Assembly (NCBI GenBank): GCA_947493945.1
Contig: CANLSR010000003.1
Span: 1 to 64,000, forward strand
Direction: 5' to 3'
Origin: an uncultured bacterium
GTDB lineage: Bacteria; Bacteroidota; Rhodothermia; Rhodothermales; Rubricoccaceae
DNA length: 64,000 bases
A model generated the notes under the pieces. It searched no databases. It was given only the letters and a program-made list of their open reading frames with translations, and was not told the DNA's origin. Position numbers and translations under genes: made by a program. Positions 9,781 to 18,631 of this stretch are shown piece after piece. Numbering within the stretch: position 1 is the first letter of the stretch; every line of letters starts with the position of its first letter.

Positions 9781-12321
9781 ATGTCCACGCCCCTCGCCTC
9801 GCCCCCCGCCCTCCAGTCCCCCGACGCCGGCGGCGGCACGGCGGTGGCCGAGGCCACGCTGTCGGTCGGCGGCATGACGTGTGCCGCGTGCGTCGGCCGC
9901 GTCGAGAAGGCGCTGGCCCGGACGCCGGGCGTCGAGTCGGCCGCCGTCAACCTGGTGACCGAGCGGGCCGCGGTGCGCTACGACCCGGCCGTGGTCAGCC
10001 CGGCCCAGCTGGCGGAGGCCGTCGAGCAGACCGGCTACGACGTCCGCGCCGACCAGACGACGTTGGCCATCGGCGGCATGACGTGCGCGGCGTGCGCCGG
10101 CCGCGTCGAAAAAGCCCTCCGCGCTACCGACGGCGTGCTGGACGCGACCGTCAACCTCGCGACCGACCGCGCGACCGTGCGGACGGCGCCGGGCGTGACC
10201 GCCGACGCGCTCCGCCAGTCGGTCGAGCGGGCCGGCTACGACGTGATCGAGGCCGACGCCGGCGCCTCCGGGGAGGACGCCGAGCGGGCCGCGCGCGAGC
10301 ACGAGCGCCTGTCGCTAAAGCGGCGGCTGGTCACGGCCGCCGCGCTGACCACGCCCATCCTGCTCCTGGACATGGTCCCGATGCTGGTGCCGGGCGGGAT
10401 GGAATGGCTCGACGGCGTGATCCCGATGCGCACGCTCTGGCTCGTCTTCTTCGCCCTGGGCACGGCCGTCCAGTTCGGGCCGGGCTGGCGGTTCTACCGG
10501 ACGGGCTGGGCGGCGGCGCGCCACGGCTCGCCCGACATGAACACGCTGGTCGCGCTGGGCACGACGGCGGCCTACGGCTACTCGGTCGTCGCGACGTTCT
10601 TGCCCGGCGTACTGCCCGACCAGGCCGTCCACGTGTACTACGAGGCCGCCGCGGCGGTCATCACGCTCATCCTGCTGGGCAAGTACCTCGAATCGGTAGC
10701 CAAGGGCCGCACGTCCGAGGCGATCCGCCGGCTGCTGGCGCTCCGGCCGGCCACGGCGCGCGTCGTCCGCGACGGCGCCGAGGTCGACGTGCCCATCGAG
10801 TCCGTCGTGGTGGGCGACGTCGTCCGCGTGCGGCCCGGCGAGACCGTGCCCGTCGACGGCGTCGTGACCGAGGGGACGAGCTATGTGGACGAGTCGATGG
10901 TGACCGGCGAGCCCGTTCCGATTGAGAAAAGCGAAGGCGCCGAGGTCGTCGGCGGGACGGTCAACGGCACCGGGTCGGTCCTCTTCCGCGCCGAGCGCGT
11001 CGGCGGCGACACGACGCTGGCCCAGATCGTCCGCCTGGTCGAGGAGGCGCAGGCGTCGAAGCCCGCGATCCAGGCGCTGGCGGACCGCGTCGTCGCGGTG
11101 TTCGTGCCGGCCGTGCTGGCGGTCGCGGCCGTCGTGTTCGCCGTGTGGCTCGCCATCGGCCCCGACCCGGCGCTGACGTACGCGCTGGTGGCGGCGGTGA
11201 GCGTGCTCATCATCGCCTGCCCGTGCGCGATGGGGCTCGCGACACCGGTCTCGGTGATGGTCGGCACCGGCAAGGCGGCCGAGATGGGCGTCCTGTTCCG
11301 CAAGGGCGAGGCGCTCCAGACGCTGTCCGAGGTCGAGGTCGTCGCCCTCGACAAGACGGGCACGCTGACCGAGGGCCGCCCGACGCTCACCGACCTGGAG
11401 CGGGCCGACGGCCTGGACCTGGACGACGACGCGCTGCTCCGGCTCGTGGCCGCCGTCGAGGGGCCGAGCGAGCACCCCGTCGCGCGTGCCATCGTCGAGG
11501 CCGCCGCCGACCGCGGGCTCGGCGTGCCGGCCGTCTCCGACTTCCAAGCCGTCGCCGGCATGGGCGTGCGCGGGACCGCCAGCGGCCGGCGCGTCGAGGT
11601 GGGCGCCGACCGGTTCATGGCGTCGCTGGGACTGGACGTGGCGCCGTTCGCCGCCACCGCCGCGCGCCTGGGCGACCAGGGCAAGACGCCGCTCTACGCC
11701 GCCGTCGACGGCCGGCTGGCGGCCGTGCTCGCCGTGTCCGACCCGATCAAGCCGACCACGCGCGCCGCCGTCGACGCGCTCCACGCCCGCGGCCTGCGCG
11801 TGGCGATGGTGACCGGCGACAACCAACGGACGGCCGACGCCGTCGGCCGCCAGCTGGGCATCGACGAGGTGCTGGCCGAGGTGCTCCCGGCCGACAAGGC
11901 CGAGGCCGTCCGCACGCTCCAGGCCGAGGGGCGCGACGGCCGCCCGGCCCACGTCGCGTTCGTCGGCGACGGCATCAACGACGCGCCGGCCCTGGCCCAG
12001 GCCGACGTCGGCGTGGCCATCGGGACCGGCACCGACGTCGCCATCGAGTCGGCCGACGTGGTGCTGATGTCGGGCGACCTGGGCGGGATCGTCTCGGCGC
12101 GGGCGCTCTCGTCGGCCACGCTGCGCAACATCCGCCAGAACCTGTTCTGGGCCTTCGCCTACAACGTGGTCCTGATCCCCGTCGCGGCCGGCGCGCTCTA
12201 CCCCTCGTTCGGGGTCCTGCTCTCGCCCGTGTTCGGCGCGGCGGCGATGGGCCTGTCGAGCTTGTTCGTGCTGTCCAACGCGCTCCGCCTGCGCCGTTTC
12301 GAGCCGCCGGCCGTCGCGTGA
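9781..12321 (+). CDS. copA: Copper-exporting P1B-type ATPase
   Basis: 846 residues. Two N-terminal heavy-metal-associated domains each carry the Cu(I) site GMTCAAC (near residues 31 and 99). Eight membrane spans are expected. The ion path has [12 protein letters not shown], with CPC at residues 480-482. The actuator has VTGEP, the phosphorylation site is DKTGTLTEG (Asp524), and the hinge is [10 protein letters not shown] and [16 protein letters not shown]. All these place it with Cu(I) exporters, which pump copper from the cytoplasm. No copper-responsive regulator, chaperone gene or CueR/CsoR-type operator is visible beside it. It is a single gene, convergent with apaG. Confidence 0.95.
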   Translation: MSTPLASPPALQSPDAGGGTAVAEATLSVGGMTCAACVGRVEKALARTPGVESAAVNLVTERAAVRYDPAVVSPAQLAEAVEQTGYDVRADQTTLAIGGMTCAACAGRVEKALRATDGVLDATVNLATDRATVRTAPGVTADALRQSVERAGYDVIEADAGASGEDAERAAREHERLSLKRRLVTAAALTTPILLLDMVPMLVPGGMEWLDGVIPMRTLWLVFFALGTAVQFGPGWRFYRTGWAAARHGSPDMNTLVALGTTAAYGYSVVATFLPGVLPDQAVHVYYEAAAAVITLILLGKYLESVAKGRTSEAIRRLLALRPATARVVRDGAEVDVPIESVVVGDVVRVRPGETVPVDGVVTEGTSYVDESMVTGEPVPIEKSEGAEVVGGTVNGTGSVLFRAERVGGDTTLAQIVRLVEEAQASKPAIQALADRVVAVFVPAVLAVAAVVFAVWLAIGPDPALTYALVAAVSVLIIACPCAMGLATPVSVMVGTGKAAEMGVLFRKGEALQTLSEVEVVALDKTGTLTEGRPTLTDLERADGLDLDDDALLRLVAAVEGPSEHPVARAIVEAAADRGLGVPAVSDFQAVAGMGVRGTASGRRVEVGADRFMASLGLDVAPFAATAARLGDQGKTPLYAAVDGRLAAVLAVSDPIKPTTRAAVDALHARGLRVAMVTGDNQRTADAVGRQLGIDEVLAEVLPADKAEAVRTLQAEGRDGRPAHVAFVGDGINDAPALAQADVGVAIGTGTDVAIESADVVLMSGDLGGIVSARALSSATLRNIRQNLFWAFAYNVVLIPVAAGALYPSFGVLLSPVFGAAAMGLSSLFVLSNALRLRRFEPPAVA

Positions 12322-12427
12322 CCGGACCCGGGGCTGGGGGCGGTCTCAGGGCCGCTCAGACTCGGCGCTCGCCGCCGCGGCCGGCGGGTCGAGCTACGGC
12401 GTTCGCAGCGCAGAGCCTCGGCCTGGG

Positions 12428-12441
12428 CCGCCAGCTGGCGG
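12428..12441. repeat. Perfect 14-bp palindrome between convergent genes
   Basis: CCGCCAGCTGGCGG is its own reverse complement and is nested in a larger hairpin (GGCCT at 12422-12426, AGGCC at 12445-12449 region). It lies between the convergent copA and apaG stops and probably acts as a bidirectional transcription end, although no T tract follows. The same 14-mer occurs inside korB at 16108-16121. Confidence 0.6.
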
Positions 12442-12456
12442 CGGAGGCCGGGGCGC

Positions 12457-12840
12457 CTAGTTCGTCAGCGCGCGGAGGTGGAAGCGCGGGATCTGGGCCT
12501 TGAAGCGGGACCCGCTCTCGCGCTGCATCAGGTACGTCCCCTCCATCGTGCCCTCGAACGTGCGGAGCACGCAGAACGAGTGGTACTCGTGGATCTCGCC
12601 CGGCGCGATCACGGGCTTCTGGCCGATCACGCCCTCGCCCTCCACGTCCTGGACGTGCCCCTCGGCGTCGGTGATGGTCCAGTGGCGCCGGAGCAGCTGG
12701 ATCTCGTCGCCGCCCTGGTTCTCGATGGAGACGAAGTAGGCGAAGGCGAACCGGCGCTCGATCACGTCCGACTTGCCGTCGAGGTACGCCGGACGGACGG
12801 TGATGCGGACGGTGTCGGTGGTGGCGTCGTAGGAGACCAT
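12457..12840 (-). CDS. apaG: ApaG family protein (DUF525)
   Basis: 127 residues, the standard ApaG size, from ATG 12840 (MVSYDATTDTVRITVRPAYL). Typical landmarks are the fibronectin-like beta strands FAFAYFVSIENQG, LLRRHWTITDAEG, VEGEGVIGQKPVIAPGE and the C-terminal GTYLMQ segment. The family binds pyrophosphate and nucleotides in some species and has been tied to magnesium or cobalt resistance in enteric bacteria, but its role is unsettled. An in-frame extension to 12996 is Arg/Pro-rich non-coding-like sequence and is left out. It is followed on the same strand by no close partner; the BtpA-like gene lies 86 bp upstream. Confidence 0.92.
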   Translation of the reverse strand: MVSYDATTDTVRITVRPAYLDGKSDVIERRFAFAYFVSIENQGGDEIQLLRRHWTITDAEGHVQDVEGEGVIGQKPVIAPGEIHEYHSFCVLRTFEGTMEGTYLMQRESGSRFKAQIPRFHLRALTN

Positions 12841-12926
12841 GACGGAGGCGAGGAGTGGCCGTCGAACGGCGGGCCCCGAGCCCGGGTTCTTCCGCCAGCG
12901 GATCGGCCGGCCCACAAGTCCTCGCG

Positions 12927-13709
12927 CTACTGGCGGACCTCCTGGCCGCGCGCGTACTCCACGGCCCCGACCAACTCGTGGACGAGCGACTCGCACACCG
13001 GCGCCTGCCAGCGGCGGTTCTCCTTGATCCCGCTCCCCACCAGGAAGCCGTCGGCGTCGTCGCTGTAGTGGTGCAGGTTGGAGCCGTCCAAGCCGCCGCC
13101 GCAGAACAGCGGCAGCGACGCCCGGCGCCGGGCCTCCCCGACGGCGCCGGGCACGGGCTGCTGCCCGACGGCCGGTCCCAGGAGCAGGAGCGCGTCGGGC
13201 CGGGCGGCCTCGGTGGCGGCCACGAGCGCCGGGACCTGGTCGGCGTCGGTCGGGCGGAGGTCGGCCAGCACCGGCACGGGCGGCCCCCCGAGCGACTGGC
13301 GGTAGCGGTGGAAGCGGCCGGCGGCGGCCGGGTCCGACACCCAGCCGTCGACGCGGAGGAAGTGGCAGCCGGCGGCGTGGGCGACGGCCAGCGCCGCCAG
13401 CGCGGCGTCGAGCATCCGCACGCCCACGGGCAGCCGGCCGGCGCTGCGGCGCACCGCCACGGCGATGCGCGTCATGTAGGCCACCACCTCGGGGCCGGTC
13501 TCGTCCTCGGGCAGCACGGGCGCGTCGTGCGCGTTCTCCACCAGCAGACCGTCCACGCCCAGCTCCACCAGCAACTGGGCCTCGGCGACGGCCCGGTCCA
13601 CCGCTGCCCGGACGCCCCGGCTCCCCGGCACGCCCGGCGACGGCCCGGCGTGGATGACCGCGACGACGGGCTTGGGCCGGGGGAACAGGTCGAGAAACGA
13701 GCGGGACAT
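12927..13709 (-). CDS. BtpA/SgcQ family TIM-barrel protein
   Basis: 260 residues from ATG 13709 (MSRSFLDLFPRPKPVVAVIHAGPSPG). The pattern is that of BtpA-like proteins: an opening strand VVAVIHAGPSPG, then LLVELGVDGLLVENAHDAP, AAGCHFLRVDGWVSD, VPVLADLRPTDADQVP and LFCGGGLDGSN...GFLVGSGIKENRRW near the C-terminus. BtpA was named for stabilising photosystem I in cyanobacteria, yet the family is wide in non-photosynthetic bacteria and its chemistry is unproven. It is divergent from korA over about 230 bp. A photosynthetic role is very unlikely here. Confidence 0.8.
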   Translation of the reverse strand: MSRSFLDLFPRPKPVVAVIHAGPSPGVPGSRGVRAAVDRAVAEAQLLVELGVDGLLVENAHDAPVLPEDETGPEVVAYMTRIAVAVRRSAGRLPVGVRMLDAALAALAVAHAAGCHFLRVDGWVSDPAAAGRFHRYRQSLGGPPVPVLADLRPTDADQVPALVAATEAARPDALLLLGPAVGQQPVPGAVGEARRRASLPLFCGGGLDGSNLHHYSDDADGFLVGSGIKENRRWQAPVCESLVHELVGAVEYARGQEVRQ

Positions 13710-13940
13710 CAACGTAGGGGGAGGCCCAAGGGCCCGGCTCTTACCGGCCCCCAGCGCCCGTGTGTTCCATGAATACACCCGGCCCGCCCGTGCAGGCCCC
13801 CTCCCTGACCGGACGAGGACGTGGAGCGGGGCGGATGGAGAGCGCGCGCCGCCAGGGTTAAAACGGCGCGAACCGGCCTCCACGCCCCCACCTGCGCGTC
13901 CGACCCCGAATCACAGGCACCCCCCGCGCGTACCGACGCC

Positions 13941-15833
13941 ATGACCGACGCCCCCGCCCCGACGCCCACAAAGGCCCTCGACGACGTGGTCGTCCTGTTC
14001 GCCGGCGACTCCGGTGACGGGATGCAGCTTACCGGCGGCCAGTTCACGCTGGCCACCGCGCACGCCCGCAACGACCTCGCCACGCTCCCCGACTTTCCGG
14101 CCGAGATCCGCGCCCCCGCGGGCACGCTCTACGGCGTCTCGGGCTTCCAGCTCCACTTTGGCTCGGGCAGCGTGCTCACGCCGGGCGACGAGATCGACCT
14201 GCTGGTGGCCATGAACCCGGCCGCGCTCAAGGTCCACCTCCCGCGCGTCAGGGCCGGCGGCGCCGTGCTGGTCAACACCAACAGCTTCGGCGACCGCGAC
14301 CTGAGCCTGGCCGGCTACGACGCGAACCCGCTGGAGGACGGCACGCTGGACGGCTACGAGCGCCACGACGTCGAGCTGACGCGCCTGACGCACGAGGCGC
14401 TGGCGGAGACGGGCCTGAGCAAGCAGGAGATGGACCGGGCCAAGAACATGTTCGCGCTCGGCCTGTCGCTCTGGCTCTACACGCGGCCCGTGGAGCCGGC
14501 GCGGCACTGGATCCGGTCCAAGTTCGAGGCCACGCCCGACCTGCGCGACGCCAACCTCCGGGCCCTCGACAAGGGCTACCACTACGGCGACATCTCCGAG
14601 AGCTTCGTCGCCCGCTACGAAGTGGCCCCGGCGGACCTTCCCCCGGGCACTTACCGCGCCATCCGCGGCAACGAGGCGCTGGCGCTCGGCCTGGTCGCCG
14701 CCGGCGCCAAGTCGGGCCTGGACGTGTTCTACGGGACGTACCCCATCACGCCGGCCTCGGACCTGCTGCACGCGCTCGCCAAGTACAAAGCGTTCGGCGT
14801 CAAGACGTTCCAGGCCGAGGACGAGATCGCGGCCATCGGCAGCGCCATCGGGGCGTCGTTTGGCGGGACCCTGGGCGTGACGGCCACGTCGGGCCCCGGC
14901 ATGGCGCTGAAGGGCGAGTTCCTGGGGCTGGCGACGATGGTGGAGCTGCCGCTCGTCGTGATCGACGTCCAGCGCGCCGGGCCGTCGACGGGGATGCCGA
15001 CCAAGACGGAGCAGAGCGACCTGCTGATGGCCATCTACGGCCGCAACGGCGACACGCCGACGCCGGTGATCGCGCCGCGCACGCCGGGCGAGTGCTTTCT
15101 GGCCGCCTTCCACGCCGCCCGGATCGCGCTCACGTACATGACGCCCGTGATCGTGCTCTCGGACGGCTACCTCGGCAACGGCTCGGAGCCCTGGCTCGTC
15201 CCCGACGCCGACGCGCTCCCCGACATCTCAGTCTCGTTCGCCGAGACCGCCAGCGCGGCGCTCTCGGACGCCGTGGACCCCGCGAGCGGGAAGGGCGCGT
15301 TCCTGCCCTACGTCCGCGACCAGGAAACGCTGGCGCGCGGGTGGGCCCGGCCCGGCACGGCCGGCCTGGAGCACCGCGTCGGCGGGCTGGAAAAGGACGC
15401 CCGCACCGGCGGCGTGAGCTACGACCCCGAGAACCACCAGCGGATGACCGAGACCCGGGCCGAGAAGGTGGCCCGAATCGCCGACGCCTTCCCGCCCGTC
15501 GAGGTCGAGGGCGACGAAGACGGCGACGTGCTGGTGGTCGGATGGGGCTCGACGTACGGCGCCATCAAAAAGGCCGTCCAGGGCGCGCGGGCGGAGGGCC
15601 ACCGCGTGGGCCACATCCAGCTCCGCTGGCTCAACCCGCTCTCGCCCGGCCTGGAGGAGGCCATCGGCCGGTTCCGCCACGTGCTCGTGCCCGAGCTCAA
15701 CAACGGCCAGCTGGTGCGGATCCTCCGCGAGCGGTTCCTGGTGCCGGCGCGCAGCCTGAGCAAGGTCCAGGGCCTGCCGTTCCAGGCGCGCGAGATCGAG
15801 GCCGCGATTTACGGAGTGATGAGCGAGGGGTGA
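13941..15833 (+). CDS. korA: 2-oxoacid:ferredoxin oxidoreductase, fused gamma-alpha subunit
   Basis: 630 residues. The N-terminal gamma-type domain (about 1-190, starting VVVLFAGDSGDGMQLTGGQ) is fused to an alpha-type pyrimidine-binding domain (about 225-600) with YPITPASDLLHALAKY, FQAEDEIAAIGSAIGAS and TATSGPGMALKGE. This gamma-alpha fusion with a separate beta subunit is the KorAB layout. The enzyme oxidatively decarboxylates a 2-oxoacid, most often 2-oxoglutarate, to the acyl-CoA and reduces ferredoxin. The start is ATG 13941; upstream in-frame sequence is not conserved-looking. korB follows after 64 bp. With citrate synthase and succinate dehydrogenase also present, 2-oxoglutarate is the likeliest substrate, but this is inference. 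Confidence 0.92.
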   Translation: MTDAPAPTPTKALDDVVVLFAGDSGDGMQLTGGQFTLATAHARNDLATLPDFPAEIRAPAGTLYGVSGFQLHFGSGSVLTPGDEIDLLVAMNPAALKVHLPRVRAGGAVLVNTNSFGDRDLSLAGYDANPLEDGTLDGYERHDVELTRLTHEALAETGLSKQEMDRAKNMFALGLSLWLYTRPVEPARHWIRSKFEATPDLRDANLRALDKGYHYGDISESFVARYEVAPADLPPGTYRAIRGNEALALGLVAAGAKSGLDVFYGTYPITPASDLLHALAKYKAFGVKTFQAEDEIAAIGSAIGASFGGTLGVTATSGPGMALKGEFLGLATMVELPLVVIDVQRAGPSTGMPTKTEQSDLLMAIYGRNGDTPTPVIAPRTPGECFLAAFHAARIALTYMTPVIVLSDGYLGNGSEPWLVPDADALPDISVSFAETASAALSDAVDPASGKGAFLPYVRDQETLARGWARPGTAGLEHRVGGLEKDARTGGVSYDPENHQRMTETRAEKVARIADAFPPVEVEGDEDGDVLVVGWGSTYGAIKKAVQGARAEGHRVGHIQLRWLNPLSPGLEEAIGRFRHVLVPELNNGQLVRILRERFLVPARSLSKVQGLPFQAREIEAAIYGVMSEG

Positions 15834-15897
15834 CGGGTAAGGGGCCCCTCCCCTTCCCGCTCTACTCGCCACTCCCACTCTCCATCTGTTTCCTGCT

Positions 15898-17256
15898 ATG
15901 CCCCCCCCCGACGACTCCGCCGCCCGCCCCGGAGGCACGCCGCCCCAGCCCCGCGGCGCTGAGGGCGCGCGCCCGGACACGCCCCAGCCGGCCGGCACCC
16001 GCAAGCCCGTCGAGGCCCCGGCCGTGCCCCCGGTAGACGGCGAGCCGGGCGAGCCCGCGATCCCGGAGACCGGCCCCGACACGCCGGCCCCCCGCACGCC
16101 GACGATGCCGCCAGCTGGCGGCGGCCCCCGGAAGGCCGACGGGCCGAAGCTCCCGCCGTCGAAGAAGCCCGCCCGCCCGCCCGGTGCGCCCCGGCCGGCC
16201 GTCCCGCCCCAGGCCCGCACCATCGACCCGGAGGGCGACGGGGCGGCGCTGGGCCTGCCGGTGCTCAGCCGCAAGGACTTCGTCAGCGGCGCCGACGTCC
16301 GGTGGTGCCCCGGCTGCGGCGACTACGCCGTGCTGGCGGCCGTCCAGCGGGCGCTGCCCGAGCTGGCGGAGACGCGCGAGAACGTCGTGTTCATCTCGGG
16401 CATCGGCTGCTCGTCGCGGTTCCCGTACTACATGAACACGTACGGCTTCCACAGCATCCACGGGCGCGCGCCGGCCATCGCGACCGGCCTCAAGGCCACG
16501 CGGCCCGAACTGGACGTCTGGGTGGTGACCGGCGACGGCGACGCGCTGAGCATCGGCGCCGGCCACACGGCCCACATGCTCCGCCGCAACGTGGACCTCC
16601 AGGTGCTGCTGTTCAACAACCAGATCTACGGGTTGACCAAGGGGCAGTACTCGCCCACGTCGGAGGTGGGCAAGGTCACCAAGTCCTCGCCGTACGGCTC
16701 GCTCGACCACCCGTTCAACCCCGCCGCGCTGGCGCTCGGCGCCGACGGCACGTTCGTGGCGCGGACGCTGGACCGCGACCCCAAGCACATGCAGGCCGTG
16801 CTCAAGGCGGGCCACGCCCACCGCGGCACGTCGTTGATCGAGATCTACCAGAACTGCAACATCTTCAACGACGGGGCCTTCTTCGACTTTACCGAGCGCG
16901 ACTCGAAGCCCCTCCGAGCGATCATGGTGGAGCACGGCAAGCCGGCGGTCTACGCCAACGGCACCAAGGGGCTCGTGGTCGACGGCCTCAAGGTCCGCTC
17001 CATCGACCTGGACGGCGGCCGCACGGCGGCCGACTGCCTGACCTACGACTCGTCCGACAAGTCGCTGGCCTTTTTGATGGCCGACCAGCTGTTCTGGGAC
17101 GCCGACCTGCCCCGCCCCTTCGGCGTGCTCTACCAGGAGGACCGGCCGACCTACGACGCGCTCTTGAACGAGCAGGTCGCCGAGGTGACTCGCCAGCGCG
17201 GGCGCGGCGAGCTGGCGGCGCTCCTGGCCTCGGGCGAGACCTGGACCATCGGGTAG
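15898..17256 (+). CDS. korB: 2-oxoacid:ferredoxin oxidoreductase beta subunit with a Pro-rich N-terminal extension
   Basis: 452 residues; about 110 more than usual. The catalytic beta subunit starts near residue 120. RWCPGCGDYAVL (Trp136, Cys137, Cys140) and VTGDGDALSIGAGHTAHML, FNNQIYGLTKGQYSPTS form the thiamine diphosphate site. Residues 1 to about 115 are a Pro/Ala/Gly-rich, probably disordered extension that contains no recognisable domain. Within it, 16108-16121 is an exact copy of the palindrome found between copA and apaG, so part of the extension may derive from a repeat. It forms an operon with korA. A later in-frame start would remove the extension, but no ATG is well placed just before the conserved core. 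Confidence 0.92.
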   Translation: MPPPDDSAARPGGTPPQPRGAEGARPDTPQPAGTRKPVEAPAVPPVDGEPGEPAIPETGPDTPAPRTPTMPPAGGGPRKADGPKLPPSKKPARPPGAPRPAVPPQARTIDPEGDGAALGLPVLSRKDFVSGADVRWCPGCGDYAVLAAVQRALPELAETRENVVFISGIGCSSRFPYYMNTYGFHSIHGRAPAIATGLKATRPELDVWVVTGDGDALSIGAGHTAHMLRRNVDLQVLLFNNQIYGLTKGQYSPTSEVGKVTKSSPYGSLDHPFNPAALALGADGTFVARTLDRDPKHMQAVLKAGHAHRGTSLIEIYQNCNIFNDGAFFDFTERDSKPLRAIMVEHGKPAVYANGTKGLVVDGLKVRSIDLDGGRTAADCLTYDSSDKSLAFLMADQLFWDADLPRPFGVLYQEDRPTYDALLNEQVAEVTRQRGRGELAALLASGETWTIG

Positions 17257-17395
17257 AGCGCGGCGTCCGAGCGGTGGTCGAGGACGCGCTCGCCTCGCCT
17301 TGATCCGAGAGCGGTCGCCGGCCGGAGGCCCCGGCCCGACGTGCCGCCAGCGGGGCGGGGGCCGGGAGCCGGCGGCGGGGGCGTAGACTCCCCCG

Positions 17396-18631
17396 ATGCC
17401 CCCGGCCCCGATGACGGCTCCCTCCGCGCTCCTCGCGTCCTTCCTCATGCTCAGCGTCACGCTCTCCTGCGCCCAGGACGGCCCGCCCGCCCCGCTGGCG
17501 GCGCCGGCCAGCGAGGCCTCGAACGCGGCGGCCAGCGACTCGTCTGAGTCCGGCGACGGCGGCGTGATCGCGATGCCCAAGGCCCAAGCGAACCGGCTGA
17601 TCGCCCAGGACCCGCTGTGGGCCGACGCGCTCCACATCCACTACGACGCGTTGGTGATCGACGGGCACATCGACACGCCGTCGCTGATGCTCGACCGCGG
17701 CTACCAGCTCGGCCAGCGCCACCGCAGCGACCACGTGGACCTCCCGCGCATGGTCGAGGGCGGGCTCGACGGCGCCTTCTTCTCCATCTACGTCGCCCGC
17801 AGCTACGGCGAGGACGAACGCGCGACCCAGCGCGCCATCGCCATGATCGAGGAGCTCCTGCGCCAGACCGACGCCACCGACGGCGTCGAGATCGCCCGGA
17901 GCGCCGCCGACGTCCGGGCCATCCGCCAGCGGGGCGGCCGGGCGGCGCTGATGGGGCTGGAAGGCGGCCACGCGCTCCAAGGCTCGGCCGACGTGCTCCG
18001 CCGGATGTGGGCCAACGGCATCCGCTACGTCACCCTGACGCACACCAACACCAACCTGTTCGCCGACGCCTCGACGGACGCGCCGCGCTGGAACGGCCTC
18101 AACGAGACCGGCCGCGAGCTGGTGGCGGAGATGAATCGGCTGGGCGTGTTGGTGGACCTCTCCCACGTCTCCGACGACACGTTCTCCGACGCGCTCGCCG
18201 TCACGGCCGCGCCGGTCATCCTGAGCCACTCGTCGTGCCGCGCGTTGCACGACCACGCGCGCAACGCGTCCGACGAGTCGCTCGCCGCGCTGGCGGCCAA
18301 CGGCGGCGTGGCCATGGTCAACTTCTACCCCGAGTACCTCGGCGACGGCCCCACGACGCTGGACGACGTGCTGGACCACATCGACCACGCCGTCTCCGTC
18401 GCCGGCGCCGACCACGTCGGGCTCGGCTCCGACTTCGACGGCGTCCCCAGCCTCCCCGACGGCCTGGGCGACGCGACGCGGCTGCCCTGGATCACCTACG
18501 GCCTGCTCAAGCGCGGCCACTCCGAGGCCGACGTCCGCAAGATCCTGGGCGGCAACGTGATGCGCGTGTTGGAGGCGGCGGAACGCGTCTCCGCCGAGAC
18601 CCGCCGCCAGCAGCAGGCGGCGGGGCGCTAG
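17396..18631 (+). CDS. Membrane dipeptidase, peptidase family M19
   Basis: 411 residues. An N-terminal export signal ends near LMLSVTLSCAQDG; the Cys could be lipidated, though the box (TLSC) is not canonical. The start may instead be the ATG at 17411 (MTAPSALL). The zinc ligands of renal-dipeptidase-type enzymes are present: HID in VIDGHIDTPSLM, Glu in GLEGGHALQG, His in LVDLSHVSDDTF, and His in ILSHSSCRAL. GSDFDGV occurs near the C-terminus. Such enzymes hydrolyse dipeptides, including those with a C-terminal D-residue. The stop overlaps the stop of the convergent phosphodiesterase gene: both use the same CTAG at 18628-18631. Confidence 0.92.
   Translation: MPPAPMTAPSALLASFLMLSVTLSCAQDGPPAPLAAPASEASNAAASDSSESGDGGVIAMPKAQANRLIAQDPLWADALHIHYDALVIDGHIDTPSLMLDRGYQLGQRHRSDHVDLPRMVEGGLDGAFFSIYVARSYGEDERATQRAIAMIEELLRQTDATDGVEIARSAADVRAIRQRGGRAALMGLEGGHALQGSADVLRRMWANGIRYVTLTHTNTNLFADASTDAPRWNGLNETGRELVAEMNRLGVLVDLSHVSDDTFSDALAVTAAPVILSHSSCRALHDHARNASDESLAALAANGGVAMVNFYPEYLGDGPTTLDDVLDHIDHAVSVAGADHVGLGSDFDGVPSLPDGLGDATRLPWITYGLLKRGHSEADVRKILGGNVMRVLEAAERVSAETRRQQQAAGR

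Noticed and set aside
12927-13709. Photosynthesis gene, from the BtpA name
   Set aside because: BtpA-family proteins are widespread in non-photosynthetic bacteria and there are no other photosynthesis genes here.
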